A stretch of 64,000 bases of DNA, from contig JAEPNK010000001.1 in the NCBI GenBank assembly GCA_017643495.1, forward strand, positions 1,531,623-1,595,622, written 5' to 3'. Under the pieces are notes generated by a model. It was not told the DNA's origin, did no database searches, and saw only the letters and a list, made by a program, of their open reading frames with translations. The DNA comes from Rhizobiaceae bacterium (GTDB lineage Bacteria; Pseudomonadota; Alphaproteobacteria; Rhizobiales; Rhizobiaceae). Every line of letters begins with the position of its first letter. Position 1 is the first letter of the stretch. Position numbers and translations under genes: made by a program. This document shows, piece after piece, positions 8,639-16,238 of this stretch.

Positions 8639-9585
8639 TGAGCGAGCAGCTGGACAGTACAGCGACTGGTCCTGACGAGGTTCCGGAGATAGCCATGTCC
8701 AATCTGGACATGGCCAAGCTTCTTCGTGAGCAGGCGGGCGATGGTGTCAAAGCTGTCCCCGGTATTGAAGAAATGATCGTGGAGTTGACTGCCAAACTCC
8801 ATCAAACGCTGATTTCCTTTACCCGTGAGGACATAGAATTCCGTTTTTCGGGAATGCGCATGTTTGACGGATTGACTGAAGAGCAGGAAGAAGATCTGCT
8901 GAAGGTACGCGTCAACGGAGAAGAGAACAGCCGCATTGCCGCTGTACTGGTTTCTGCTGATCCGGTCCGGCACGTTCTTGCAATTCTTCTCGGTGGTGAA
9001 AAAGCTTCCATAAATGATTTTGCAGAGGGTCCTTTGAGGCCTTCAGAAGCAAGCCTGTTCATTCTGTTCGTGGACCAAATCGTGGATAGCCTTGTTGATA
9101 CAGTGGATGTGGTCGCAAGCCACGGTATCCCGGGTGCGCCAAGTGTCTCGACCAAAAAAGAATTTCGCAAATTTCATGAAGACAGTGAATTCGTTGCTCT
9201 TGGTTTTTCGCTCGGTTTTGAAAACGAACTGAAATCCTTTGAGCTTTTGGTGCCGCTGGAATTTTTCGACATATTGAAGGTTTCAAGGGAAGAGGAAAAT
9301 CACGAAGAAGTCGAGCTTTCAGATGAAGAGATCTGGAACAAGGACCTGCACAGCCACGTCGAAACGCTGAAAATTCCGATGGCTGTGGAACTTTCTGCCT
9401 TTGACGTAAGCCTCGCGAAACTTGGACAGATGCAAATTGGGCAGAGATTGGTCGTCACTCCGACTGAAGGTGGCTTGCGGGTTCTGGATGAGGATTGGGC
9501 GACCGCCTTTGTAGCGCAACTGGAAATGGATACGGGTAAATTTGGTCTGCGGGTTAGCAGTGCAGCCCGAAAAGAGGAAGCATGA
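8638..9585 (+). CDS. fliM: Flagellar motor switch protein FliM
   Basis: C-ring protein linking FliG to FliN and receiving the CheY signal. The 315-residue protein has the CheC-like middle domain (FREDIEFRFSG region, LRPSEASLFILFVDQIVDSLV, FVALGFSLGFENELKSFELLVPLEFFDIL) and a C-terminal SpoA domain (LKIPMAVELSAFDVSLAKL through MQIGQRLVVTP). The usual N-terminal CheY-binding sequence (LSQDEIDALL type) is not recognisable; residues 1-25 instead read as an acidic segment ending in SNLDMAKLLREQ. It overlaps motA by one base upstream and the next gene by ATGA. Confidence 0.92.
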   Translation: MSEQLDSTATGPDEVPEIAMSNLDMAKLLREQAGDGVKAVPGIEEMIVELTAKLHQTLISFTREDIEFRFSGMRMFDGLTEEQEEDLLKVRVNGEENSRIAAVLVSADPVRHVLAILLGGEKASINDFAEGPLRPSEASLFILFVDQIVDSLVDTVDVVASHGIPGAPSVSTKKEFRKFHEDSEFVALGFSLGFENELKSFELLVPLEFFDILKVSREEENHEEVELSDEEIWNKDLHSHVETLKIPMAVELSAFDVSLAKLGQMQIGQRLVVTPTEGGLRVLDEDWATAFVAQLEMDTGKFGLRVSSAARKEEA

Positions 9586-10493
9586 TGATGGAAAACCTGT
9601 TGTTGGTGTTCACATTGGGACTGGGCCTGCTGGCTTGCGGTGCGCTTTGTCTTTCCATTTTCTCATACCGGAAGATAAACGGGAACATGAGGCTTGTAGT
9701 TAGCCTGCTCCACAGGTCTTCACAGGACATAGGTACAGTTGGCAAGTCCGTCGATGCAGTCTTGTCCCAGAATCAGGAAGCCCTGGATCAGCAGAAAAAG
9801 ACCTCTGACCATCAGAGGGTACTTTTGGCCTCACTGAATCGTCAGCTCGTAACGCTTGAAAGCATGTTCGACAAAAATGAATCCCAGATGACCAAATTGA
9901 CCCGGTCTGTTCAGGCGCGACGTGCAGAGCCAAGGCCGCAACTGCCAACGCAAATGGCTCCGGCGCAACTCCCGTTGCACGAACTGTTGCGGGCAAATCC
10001 GAACCAGACCAGGCCAGAACAGGTACAGGTTGATGCAGTGTCAGAACAAGTGATGCCAAAAACCCAGCCTGCACCAATCCAGCAGCCATATGTACAGCCT
10101 GCGGCTTCAGTTCAGGATGACAATCATGTTTCTGGTGTTGATGCCGCGCAGACTCAAATGGAAAACCGGGTTCCAATGGCCGCTGAAAATATGGTTGCCG
10201 CTTCACAGGGGTTCGCTTCTCAGATGCATGAGGAACATGTACCCCCGAGCAACACATCTGCTACGGTGCAGACCGAACCTGCCCAGCGCGCAGCAAACAT
10301 ACCTCTTGCGCAACGTATTCGGTTGCAACAGCATTTGCGGCAGCAAGCCGCAGAAGCGCAGGCTGCCCAACAGCAACCTGCTGCAGAATCCGCACATGTA
10401 CCTACACAAACAATTAACCGGCGCCCGCTGATCCGGTCGCGTGAAACGATTGATGTTCTAAAATTGAAAGAACGGAGAGTTGCAAATGGCTGA
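9582..10493 (+). CDS. Unrecognised membrane-anchored protein between fliM and fliN
   Basis: A 303-residue protein without a family I can name. Residues 4-27 form one N-terminal membrane helix (LLLVFTLGLGLLACGALC). Residues about 40-115 are a polar, probably coiled-coil region (QNQEALDQQKKTSDHQRVLL). Residues about 115-270 are a low-complexity Pro/Gln/Ala-rich linker, and the last 25 residues form a compact basic tail (RPLIRSRETIDVLKLKERR). Start and stop overlap fliM (ATGA) and fliN, so it is made together with two switch-complex proteins. Being membrane-tethered with a long flexible cytoplasmic part, it could tie the C-ring or export machinery to the membrane; that is inference. Confidence 0.75.
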   Translation: MMMENLLLVFTLGLGLLACGALCLSIFSYRKINGNMRLVVSLLHRSSQDIGTVGKSVDAVLSQNQEALDQQKKTSDHQRVLLASLNRQLVTLESMFDKNESQMTKLTRSVQARRAEPRPQLPTQMAPAQLPLHELLRANPNQTRPEQVQVDAVSEQVMPKTQPAPIQQPYVQPAASVQDDNHVSGVDAAQTQMENRVPMAAENMVAASQGFASQMHEEHVPPSNTSATVQTEPAQRAANIPLAQRIRLQQHLRQQAAEAQAAQQQPAAESAHVPTQTINRRPLIRSRETIDVLKLKERRVANG

Positions 10494-11127
10494 TCATGAT
10501 GACCAGAGTGCAATGTCATCTGATGTTGAATTGCCTGATCTCGATGCACCGCAGGAAGACATAATGGATGCCGGATCATCAGACCTGCCTGATCTTGGGA
10601 TAGAGCCTGAAATGGGTGGTGGAGACTTGCCGGACCTTAATGAGCCAGCAACGGACAGCTTCGAGATGAATGAGGCGGGAGATTTGCCTGATCTTGGTGC
10701 TGGTCTGGAAATGGATAACGAAATTCAGGACGATCTTTCCACCCCTATGGAGGCGGAAAACTTTCAGGAACCCCAGGCATCTTCTACTTCCGGAGACTTT
10801 CAGGAATTGCCTGCAAGCGAGGCCCCGAAAATGGCAGGATTGGCAGATTTTGGCTCTGGCGACAGTATTCTGGCATTCAAGAAAATTCAGGGTATCAAGG
10901 TTCGCGTCCAGGTCATGTTGGGAGAAACCAAACTTTCCGTATCGCAACTTGCGGGTCTCAAAAAAGGTGACTTCGTTCAGTTGGATACGAAAGTCGGTGA
11001 GACAGTGAATATTTTCGCAAATGGTGCATTGATTGCTCGGGGTGAAATTGCAGTGGAAGATGAGGAAGCGCCACGCTTCGGTATCACGCTGACAGAAATC
11101 GTCGATTCCTCAATAGCTTCAAGCTAA
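10486..11127 (+). CDS. fliN: Flagellar motor switch protein FliN with repeated acidic N-terminus
   Basis: C-ring base protein. The C-terminal 85 residues are a SpoA domain (IKVRVQVMLGETKLSVSQLA, then GDFVQLDTKVGETVNIFANG, ending RFGITLTEIV). The N-terminal 120 residues are acidic and probably disordered, with four copies of [D/E]LPDL at residues 15-19, 33-37, 47-51 and 66-70. At 213 residues it is well above the ~137 of enteric FliN. The frame reaches 10480, but ATG 10486 behind GGAGAG is the better start; it overlaps the preceding gene by 8 bases. A fliM-X-fliN-fliG order keeps the switch genes together. Confidence 0.93.
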   Translation: MADHDDQSAMSSDVELPDLDAPQEDIMDAGSSDLPDLGIEPEMGGGDLPDLNEPATDSFEMNEAGDLPDLGAGLEMDNEIQDDLSTPMEAENFQEPQASSTSGDFQELPASEAPKMAGLADFGSGDSILAFKKIQGIKVRVQVMLGETKLSVSQLAGLKKGDFVQLDTKVGETVNIFANGALIARGEIAVEDEEAPRFGITLTEIVDSSIASS

Positions 11128-11146
11128 GCCCAGGCTGGTGGTGGAA

Positions 11147-12139
11147 ATGGATCAGATTGAATACTCCGAAGCACTGGTCAATTTGCGCGGACCTGAAAAA
11201 GCCGCGGCCATCCTCTTTGCCATGGGTAAGGATACGGCGCTCAAGCTTGCCGAATTTTTCTCTGCTGAAGAACTTCGTGAACTCAACGAGGCAGCAAACC
11301 GCCTGAAAAAGCTGAACTATGAAACCATTGATACAGTGGTCAAGGAGTTCGGTGACAATTATGTTCGTCATGGGGCATTTGCCGAGGCAGATGACCTTTC
11401 GGACATTCTTGGTGGCTTCAAGTCAAATGAGAAAAAGGGAGCAACCGAGGAAGAAACTTATGCCTTTGGCTCTGTAAAGCTTCCAAAGGTTGAAGAAATA
11501 ACCGCATTTGTTGGTGCGGAACCGGCAATTATCGGAGCTTTCCTGCTCGGCACGCTTCCAGACGAAGTGGCCGCAAAAATTCTGACTGATCTGGAAGCAG
11601 GCAAAAGAAATGAAGTGTTCAAGGTTTATCTTGAACGAAAGATTTTGCCGGAAAAACAGCAGCACCTGATGAAGACAAACCTGGTTGCGCTGATCAAGAA
11701 ACTGAATGAAGGCGACGGTTCAGAAGAACGAATTGCCGGAGCAGCAGGATTGATAAACTGCTTTTCCGAGGAAACCAGTGACCAACTGGTTGGCTTTATT
11801 GAATCCAATGACCCGACTGTTGCCGCCCGGATCAAGAAATTCATCTTCAAGTTTTCTTCCATCGTCAAACTGGACAAGGCATCACGCAGCAGGCTGTTTG
11901 ATGAGGTCGAAAGTGAAGAGATTGCCCGGGCCCTGGGAGGCGTTCAGCCCGAGTTGAAAGAAGCGGTTCTTGATGTTCTGAGCCAGCGCAACCGCCGCCT
12001 GATTGAATCGGAACTGGCCAGAGGCCTGCCTGCTCAGGAAGATGTAGAAGAGACGCAACGCAAAATTGCTTCACTTGCTCTCAAACTCGCCAAGGAAGGA
12101 AAGATAGTCCTGCCTTCCGAAGATGAACCCGGAAAATAG
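11147..12139 (+). CDS. fliG: Flagellar motor switch protein FliG
   Basis: Rotor protein that anchors the C-ring to FliF and contacts MotA. N-terminal domain: GPEKAAAILFAMGKDTALKL. The C-terminal torque domain is clear (FSSIVKLDKASRSRLFDEVE, ALGGVQPELKEAVLDVLSQR) with charged residues at the expected torque helix. In the middle domain the usual EHPQ motif is replaced by AEPAII (within VEEITAFVGAEPAIIGAFLL). Starts are GTG 11138 or ATG 11147; the ATG behind GGTGGTGG is preferred, giving 330 residues. It lies 20 bases after fliN and 12 before flhB. Confidence 0.94.
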   Translation: MDQIEYSEALVNLRGPEKAAAILFAMGKDTALKLAEFFSAEELRELNEAANRLKKLNYETIDTVVKEFGDNYVRHGAFAEADDLSDILGGFKSNEKKGATEEETYAFGSVKLPKVEEITAFVGAEPAIIGAFLLGTLPDEVAAKILTDLEAGKRNEVFKVYLERKILPEKQQHLMKTNLVALIKKLNEGDGSEERIAGAAGLINCFSEETSDQLVGFIESNDPTVAARIKKFIFKFSSIVKLDKASRSRLFDEVESEEIARALGGVQPELKEAVLDVLSQRNRRLIESELARGLPAQEDVEETQRKIASLALKLAKEGKIVLPSEDEPGK

Positions 12140-12150
12140 GGTAGTCATCC

Positions 12151-13224
12151 ATGTCGAGTGAAGAGGACAAGGACAGCAAGACCGAAGACGCTTCCGAGAA
12201 AAAGATCAATGACGCACTTGAAAAGGGCAAGGTGCCCTTTTCAAAGGAAGTCACCAATCTGGCATCGCTTACGGCAGTCCTCGTGGTTGCCTTCTTTTAT
12301 CTTCCGGATTTTGCCAATGACCTGATCCTTCTGCTTCGCTCCATGTTTGCGAACTTGAGTGAATGGCCTCTTGATGGGGGGGGAGATGTCTCCAAGATTG
12401 GCTACATCATCGTTACCAAGCTGATGCTTGGCATGGCACCGCTCATCCTGCCACTGTTGCTCTTTGGTCTGGTTGCATCCTTTTCCCAGAACCAGCCCCG
12501 CATGGTTCTGGATCGGATCAGCCCGAAACTCGAGCGCATTTCCCTCGCCAAGGGAGCAAAGCGGTTGTTTGGTTTTCACAGCGTCAAGGAATTCACCAAG
12601 TCGCTGTTCAAGTTTTCTGCAGCTGCAATCATCGGTACCATCATATGCGTCACCCAGGTTGACTGGGTGCTGTCGCACGTAATGATCGATGCAATACAGA
12701 TTCCGGCGACCATTTACCGGCTGTCGCTACAGGTGATCATGGGACTGGTTAGCACCATGACCGTTCTTGCATTCATTGATTTCATCTGGACCCGGCGCGA
12801 GTGGTACAACGATCTCAAAATGTCGCATCAGGAACTGAAGGACGAGCGCAAGCAGTCTGAAGGTGACCCGATGGTCAAAATGCGTAGCCGCTCCATTGCG
12901 CAGGACCGGGCCCGACGCCGCATGATCAATTCTGTTGATGAAGCAACACTGGTCATCGCCAACCCGACGCACTTTGCAGTCGCCTTGCGTTACGACCCTG
13001 CCCAGGACCGGGCACCGATTGTATTGGCAAAGGGCCAGGACCTGATTGCCCTGAAAATCCGCGAACGGGCAGAAGAGAATGATGTGCCAGTCATTGAAGA
13101 CAAGCCGCTTGCCCGTTCTCTCTACAAGGTTGCCCAGGTGGATCAGGAAATTCCGGTGGAGTTCTATGTCCCTGTCGCGAAACTCGTTCGTATCCTGTCA
13201 GAAAAAGAACAAAGAATGCATTGA
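12151..13224 (+). CDS. flhB: Flagellar export switch protein FlhB
   Basis: Inner-membrane component of the flagellar type III export gate that switches specificity from rod/hook to filament substrates by self-cleavage. Four membrane segments lie within residues about 30-215. The cytoplasmic domain carries the cleavage motif NPTH at residue 271 (VIANPTHFAVALRY). The charged N-terminus (EDKDSKTEDASEKKINDALE) is typical. Length 357 is normal. Its stop overlaps the start of the following small gene (TGATG), so the two are probably coupled. Confidence 0.96.
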   Translation: MSSEEDKDSKTEDASEKKINDALEKGKVPFSKEVTNLASLTAVLVVAFFYLPDFANDLILLLRSMFANLSEWPLDGGGDVSKIGYIIVTKLMLGMAPLILPLLLFGLVASFSQNQPRMVLDRISPKLERISLAKGAKRLFGFHSVKEFTKSLFKFSAAAIIGTIICVTQVDWVLSHVMIDAIQIPATIYRLSLQVIMGLVSTMTVLAFIDFIWTRREWYNDLKMSHQELKDERKQSEGDPMVKMRSRSIAQDRARRRMINSVDEATLVIANPTHFAVALRYDPAQDRAPIVLAKGQDLIALKIRERAEENDVPVIEDKPLARSLYKVAQVDQEIPVEFYVPVAKLVRILSEKEQRMH

Positions 13225-13643
13225 TGATGGCTTCTACCCAGCTTGCTATAACAGCTCACCGTGAAAACGTTCTTTATGATGCATGTGAAGAACTTGCGGT
13301 TGATCTGATGTCGATCGACCCGGCCCTTTTCTCGTCCTTCTTCCAGTATGGCGAGGCCCGGTTTGTGTATGACAATGTCAACAAGCTTCTGGATAAGCAT
13401 TTTTGCACCGGCTCGCTAAGTTTTGCCTGCACGGGCGATACGCTGGTAAGCTGGAATGAACCACCTGTAGTGGCCGTTGATCTTGAGTTTGTGCGAGATG
13501 GTATCTTTGCCTTCTTCCGTCTGGTTCTGACCGGCAAGACGCCCGTTGTGGAACTCCACCACATTACCTTTCAGGAAAGCAGGGGCGACCCGGAAGAAAA
13601 TACGGCAGAACTGGAAAAATCAATACGTGCTGCGCGTCGTTGA
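13224..13643 (+). CDS. Unrecognised protein between flhB and flgB
   Basis: A 139-residue soluble protein starting at ATG 13224, which overlaps the flhB stop by one base (13227 is an alternative). There is no signal peptide or membrane segment; it is alpha/beta-looking, with FFQYGEARFVYDNVNKLLDK and a hydrophobic core VAVDLEFVRDGIFAFFRLVL. In Sinorhizobium a hypothetical gene sits just before flgB (SMc03026 position), and this may be its counterpart. Possible roles include an export chaperone or assembly factor; nothing in the sequence decides it. Confidence 0.7.
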   Translation: MMASTQLAITAHRENVLYDACEELAVDLMSIDPALFSSFFQYGEARFVYDNVNKLLDKHFCTGSLSFACTGDTLVSWNEPPVVAVDLEFVRDGIFAFFRLVLTGKTPVVELHHITFQESRGDPEENTAELEKSIRAARR

Positions 13644-13712
13644 TAGCCATGGGTCCGGCATTGGCCGATTATTCAGCGGGTTAGAAGCTGCCAGCCCATG
13701 AATTGGTAAATG

Positions 13713-13726
13713 GTTTCTTAAGAAAC
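13713..13726. promoter_or_regulatory. Perfect 14-bp palindrome in the flgB promoter region
   Basis: GTTTCTTAAGAAAC is fully self-complementary and lies 80 bp before flgB, directly next to the TTCACGCAAG element. It could be a dimeric regulator site. No T run follows, so a terminator is unlikely. Confidence 0.4.
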
Positions 13727-13730
13727 AAGT

Positions 13731-13740
13731 TTCACGCAAG
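13731..13740 (+). promoter_or_regulatory. Short copy of the flagellar promoter element, upstream of flgB
   Basis: TTCACGCAAG matches the core of the 18-bp element found upstream of motA and flgE and ends 65 bp before the flgB ATG, a similar distance to the other copies (67 and 58 bp). Confidence 0.5.
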
Positions 13741-13805
13741 ACAACCTCCTTAGTTTGCATGACATGGCAAACGCAGATCCCATGACCGGGATCGGGAGAT
13801 AAAGA

Positions 13806-14183
13806 ATGTCCGAGATTTACCTTGGAAAACTGGCGGGAAATCATGCCGAATGGCTCGGTGTAAGACAGTCCCTGATAGCCAGCAACGTAGCCAATGCGAA
13901 TACCCCCGGCTTCCGGGCACAAGACGTCAAGGAAATGGATGAATCCGCAGCGATCTTTTCCAATCTGACGCAAACCGACTCAAAACATATTGCATCCGGA
14001 ATTGGAAATGTTTCTGGAATAGGAACCGGCGAGGATGACAGCTGGGAAATCTACCATTCCGGCGGCAACGTCAGTCTCCCGCAGGAGATGATGAAGGCCA
14101 GTGAAGTTGCCGGCGCATATGAACTCAACACGACTGTAATGAAAACATTCCACCGCATGGTGGTAGCAGTGTTCGGAAACTGA
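13806..14183 (+). CDS. flgB: Flagellar basal-body rod protein FlgB
   Basis: Proximal rod subunit, 125 residues, first gene of the rod/ring operon. It carries the rod signature near the N-terminus ([20 protein letters not shown]) and ends in the C-terminal rod helix ([20 protein letters not shown]). ATG 13806 follows GGGAGATAAAG. FlgC begins two bases after its stop. The promoter region upstream carries a palindrome and a copy of the shared flagellar element. Confidence 0.95.
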   Translation: MSEIYLGKLAGNHAEWLGVRQSLIASNVANANTPGFRAQDVKEMDESAAIFSNLTQTDSKHIASGIGNVSGIGTGEDDSWEIYHSGGNVSLPQEMMKASEVAGAYELNTTVMKTFHRMVVAVFGN

Positions 14184-14185
14184 CC

Positions 14186-14602
14186 ATGACTGATCCGCTT
14201 TACGCAACCATGAAAATCGCCGGTTCGGGGCTTGAGGCACAGGCACACCGGATGCGCATCATTTCCCAGAATGTGGGTAATGCGAACACCACTGGCGCTA
14301 CTCCTGGTGCTGATCCTTACCAGCGCAAGACAATCAGTTTTGCGTCAGAAGTGGAGCGGGCAAGCGGTGTCACCACCGTCAAGGTCAGCAAGCTGGGGAC
14401 GGATGATTCTCCGTACACGCTTGTACATGACCCGGGTCACATTGCTGCCGATGAAAACGGCATGGTGAAAATGCCCAACGTCAACATGCTTCTGGAAATG
14501 GCCGATATGCGCGAAACCATACGCTCTTACGAAGCAAACATGAAAGCGGCCAAGCAGGCACGCGAACTTATCTCCATGACCATAGACATGATGCGGGGTT
14601 GA
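14186..14602 (+). CDS. flgC: Flagellar basal-body rod protein FlgC
   Basis: Proximal rod subunit, 138 residues. N-terminal signature: [21 protein letters not shown]-terminal rod helix: [20 protein letters not shown] followed by [15 protein letters not shown]. Length and both ends match the family. Tightly packed between flgB and fliE. Confidence 0.96.
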   Translation: MTDPLYATMKIAGSGLEAQAHRMRIISQNVGNANTTGATPGADPYQRKTISFASEVERASGVTTVKVSKLGTDDSPYTLVHDPGHIAADENGMVKMPNVNMLLEMADMRETIRSYEANMKAAKQARELISMTIDMMRG

Positions 14603-14604
14603 TC

Positions 14605-14928
14605 ATGAGTACAGGACTTGAAATATCATCTCTCAATCTTGACCTTGGTTTCGGCAATGTACGTCAGGTATCTTCGGCGTCGATTTCTGCGCCTGCAACT
14701 GGCGCCGAGCAAACAAGTTTTGCGGACACACTGAAATCGGCAGGGCTGGATGTAGTCAACTCCCTGAAAAATGCAGAAGCGGCATCCGTTGCCGGTATCA
14801 AGGGTGATGCCGGTCCTTACGAGGTTGCTGCAACGATGATGGAGGCTGAACAGAACTTGCGCATGACGGTAGCGATCCGTGACAAGTTCATACAGTCCTA
14901 TCTCGAAATTAGCCGCATGCAAATCTAG
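14605..14928 (+). CDS. fliE: Flagellar hook-basal body protein FliE
   Basis: Connects the MS ring (FliF) to the rod. The 107-residue protein has the typical C-terminal half: TSFADTLKSAGLDVVNSLKN, then GPYEVAATMMEAEQNLRMTV and AIRDKFIQSYLEISRMQI. The frame extends to a TTG overlapping the flgC stop, but ATG 14605 two bases after that stop is the likely start. Confidence 0.94.
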   Translation: MSTGLEISSLNLDLGFGNVRQVSSASISAPATGAEQTSFADTLKSAGLDVVNSLKNAEAASVAGIKGDAGPYEVAATMMEAEQNLRMTVAIRDKFIQSYLEISRMQI

Positions 14929-14952
14929 TCATTCAAGCACGAGGAAACATCA

Positions 14953-15747
14953 ATGAGCATCAAGGCACTCGCCATCGCTTCCACCGGCATGGATGCACAA
15001 CAGGTAAACTTGGAAGTTGTCGCCAACAACATTGCCAACATCAACACCACTGGCTTCAAGCGGGCACGGGCAGAATTTACTGACCTGATGTACCAGAACA
15101 TCCAAAGTCAGGGTGTTTCCAAGCAGGCTGGCCTGGATCTGATACCTGAAGGCAGCAAGCTGGGGTTGGGTGTAAAACTGGCTGCAGTTCGTGATGTCCA
15201 TACACAAGGCACACTTCAGCAAACAGGAAACCAGCTGGATATTGCCCTGAACGGCAAGGGCTTTTTGCAGGTAACTGGCCCCAATGGTGAAACCCTCTAC
15301 ACCCGGGCAGGCGCGCTAAACCTTAATCAGAACGGTCAGTTGGTAAACATCAACGGTTATCTGATCGATCCGCAAATCACAGTTCCTGAAAACTCCAAGC
15401 AGATCACCATCACGAATTCCGGACAGGTACAGGCTTTGTTGGATGGTGAGGTGGTGCCAACGGAACTTGGCCAGTTGACGCTTAGCAACTTTGCCAATGA
15501 GGCCGGTCTGGAGCCACTCGGTGACAACCTGTTTGCGCAGACCGATGCGTCAGGAGCTCCGGTTGAAGGTGTCGGTGGCGATCCGAACTTTGCAACGATT
15601 GAGCAAGGTTACCTCGAAGCATCAAATGTTGAGGCAATCAAGGAAATCACAAACATGATCAAGGCCCAGCGTGCCTATGAAATGAACTCCAAAGTTATTC
15701 AGGCCGCTGATGAAATGTCCAGTGTCGTAAGCCAGGGCATTACATGA
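14953..15747 (+). CDS. flgG: Flagellar distal rod protein FlgG
   Basis: Distal rod subunit, 264 residues. N-terminus ASTGMDAQQVNLEVVANNIA followed by NINTTGFKRARAEF; central hook-rod fold (GKGFLQVTGPNGETLYTRAG); C-terminus EASNVEAIKEITNMIKAQRA and YEMNSKVIQAADEM. A GAGGAAAC ribosome site precedes the ATG. The stop overlaps flgA by ATGA. Confidence 0.97.
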   Translation: MSIKALAIASTGMDAQQVNLEVVANNIANINTTGFKRARAEFTDLMYQNIQSQGVSKQAGLDLIPEGSKLGLGVKLAAVRDVHTQGTLQQTGNQLDIALNGKGFLQVTGPNGETLYTRAGALNLNQNGQLVNINGYLIDPQITVPENSKQITITNSGQVQALLDGEVVPTELGQLTLSNFANEAGLEPLGDNLFAQTDASGAPVEGVGGDPNFATIEQGYLEASNVEAIKEITNMIKAQRAYEMNSKVIQAADEMSSVVSQGIT

Positions 15748-16238
15748 TGTCTGCGCTTGTTCGCCCTTTCCGTAATGCAGTCATGCTTTCATTGCTCGTT
15801 TCGGGCATGTCTGCGGTTGCAGTGCATTCTTCACATGCTTCGGAGAGGACACCGATCCCGGTGCCAAAGAATATTGTCTATGCGGGGCAGGCCATCTCAG
15901 GTCAGTTGTTGCGTGACCGTTCTGTACCAACCGGCTACCTCAGTCGCGTTAGCGTTTTTACACGTCATTCGGATGTAGTCGGGAAAGTTGCCAAAACAAC
16001 GCTCATGCCGGGGCGACCGATACCGGTCAACTATGTCACGGAACCGGATGTCGTGAAGGTAAACCAAAGGGCCTTGATGCGTTATGAAATCAGCGGCCTC
16101 AAGATTACCGCTGAAGTATCTCCGCTTAATTCTGCCCAGGTGGGCGGGCAGGTCCGTGCACGCAATCTTCAGACCGGTATCATTGTTTATGGCACTGCCC
16201 AGAAAGATGGAACCATAGTGGCAGGAGCAATACAGTAA
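15744..16238 (+). CDS. flgA: P-ring assembly chaperone FlgA
   Basis: Periplasmic chaperone for FlgI polymerisation. It has a signal peptide (hydrophobic residues about 10-30, ending near SHAS) and a C-terminal SAF domain (KNIVYAGQAISGQLLRDRSV; TTLMPGRPIPVNYVTEPDVV; ALMRYEISGLKITAEVSPLN). At 164 residues it is the short alphaproteobacterial form. Its start overlaps flgG and its stop overlaps flgI, which it serves. Confidence 0.92.
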   Translation: MMSALVRPFRNAVMLSLLVSGMSAVAVHSSHASERTPIPVPKNIVYAGQAISGQLLRDRSVPTGYLSRVSVFTRHSDVVGKVAKTTLMPGRPIPVNYVTEPDVVKVNQRALMRYEISGLKITAEVSPLNSAQVGGQVRARNLQTGIIVYGTAQKDGTIVAGAIQ

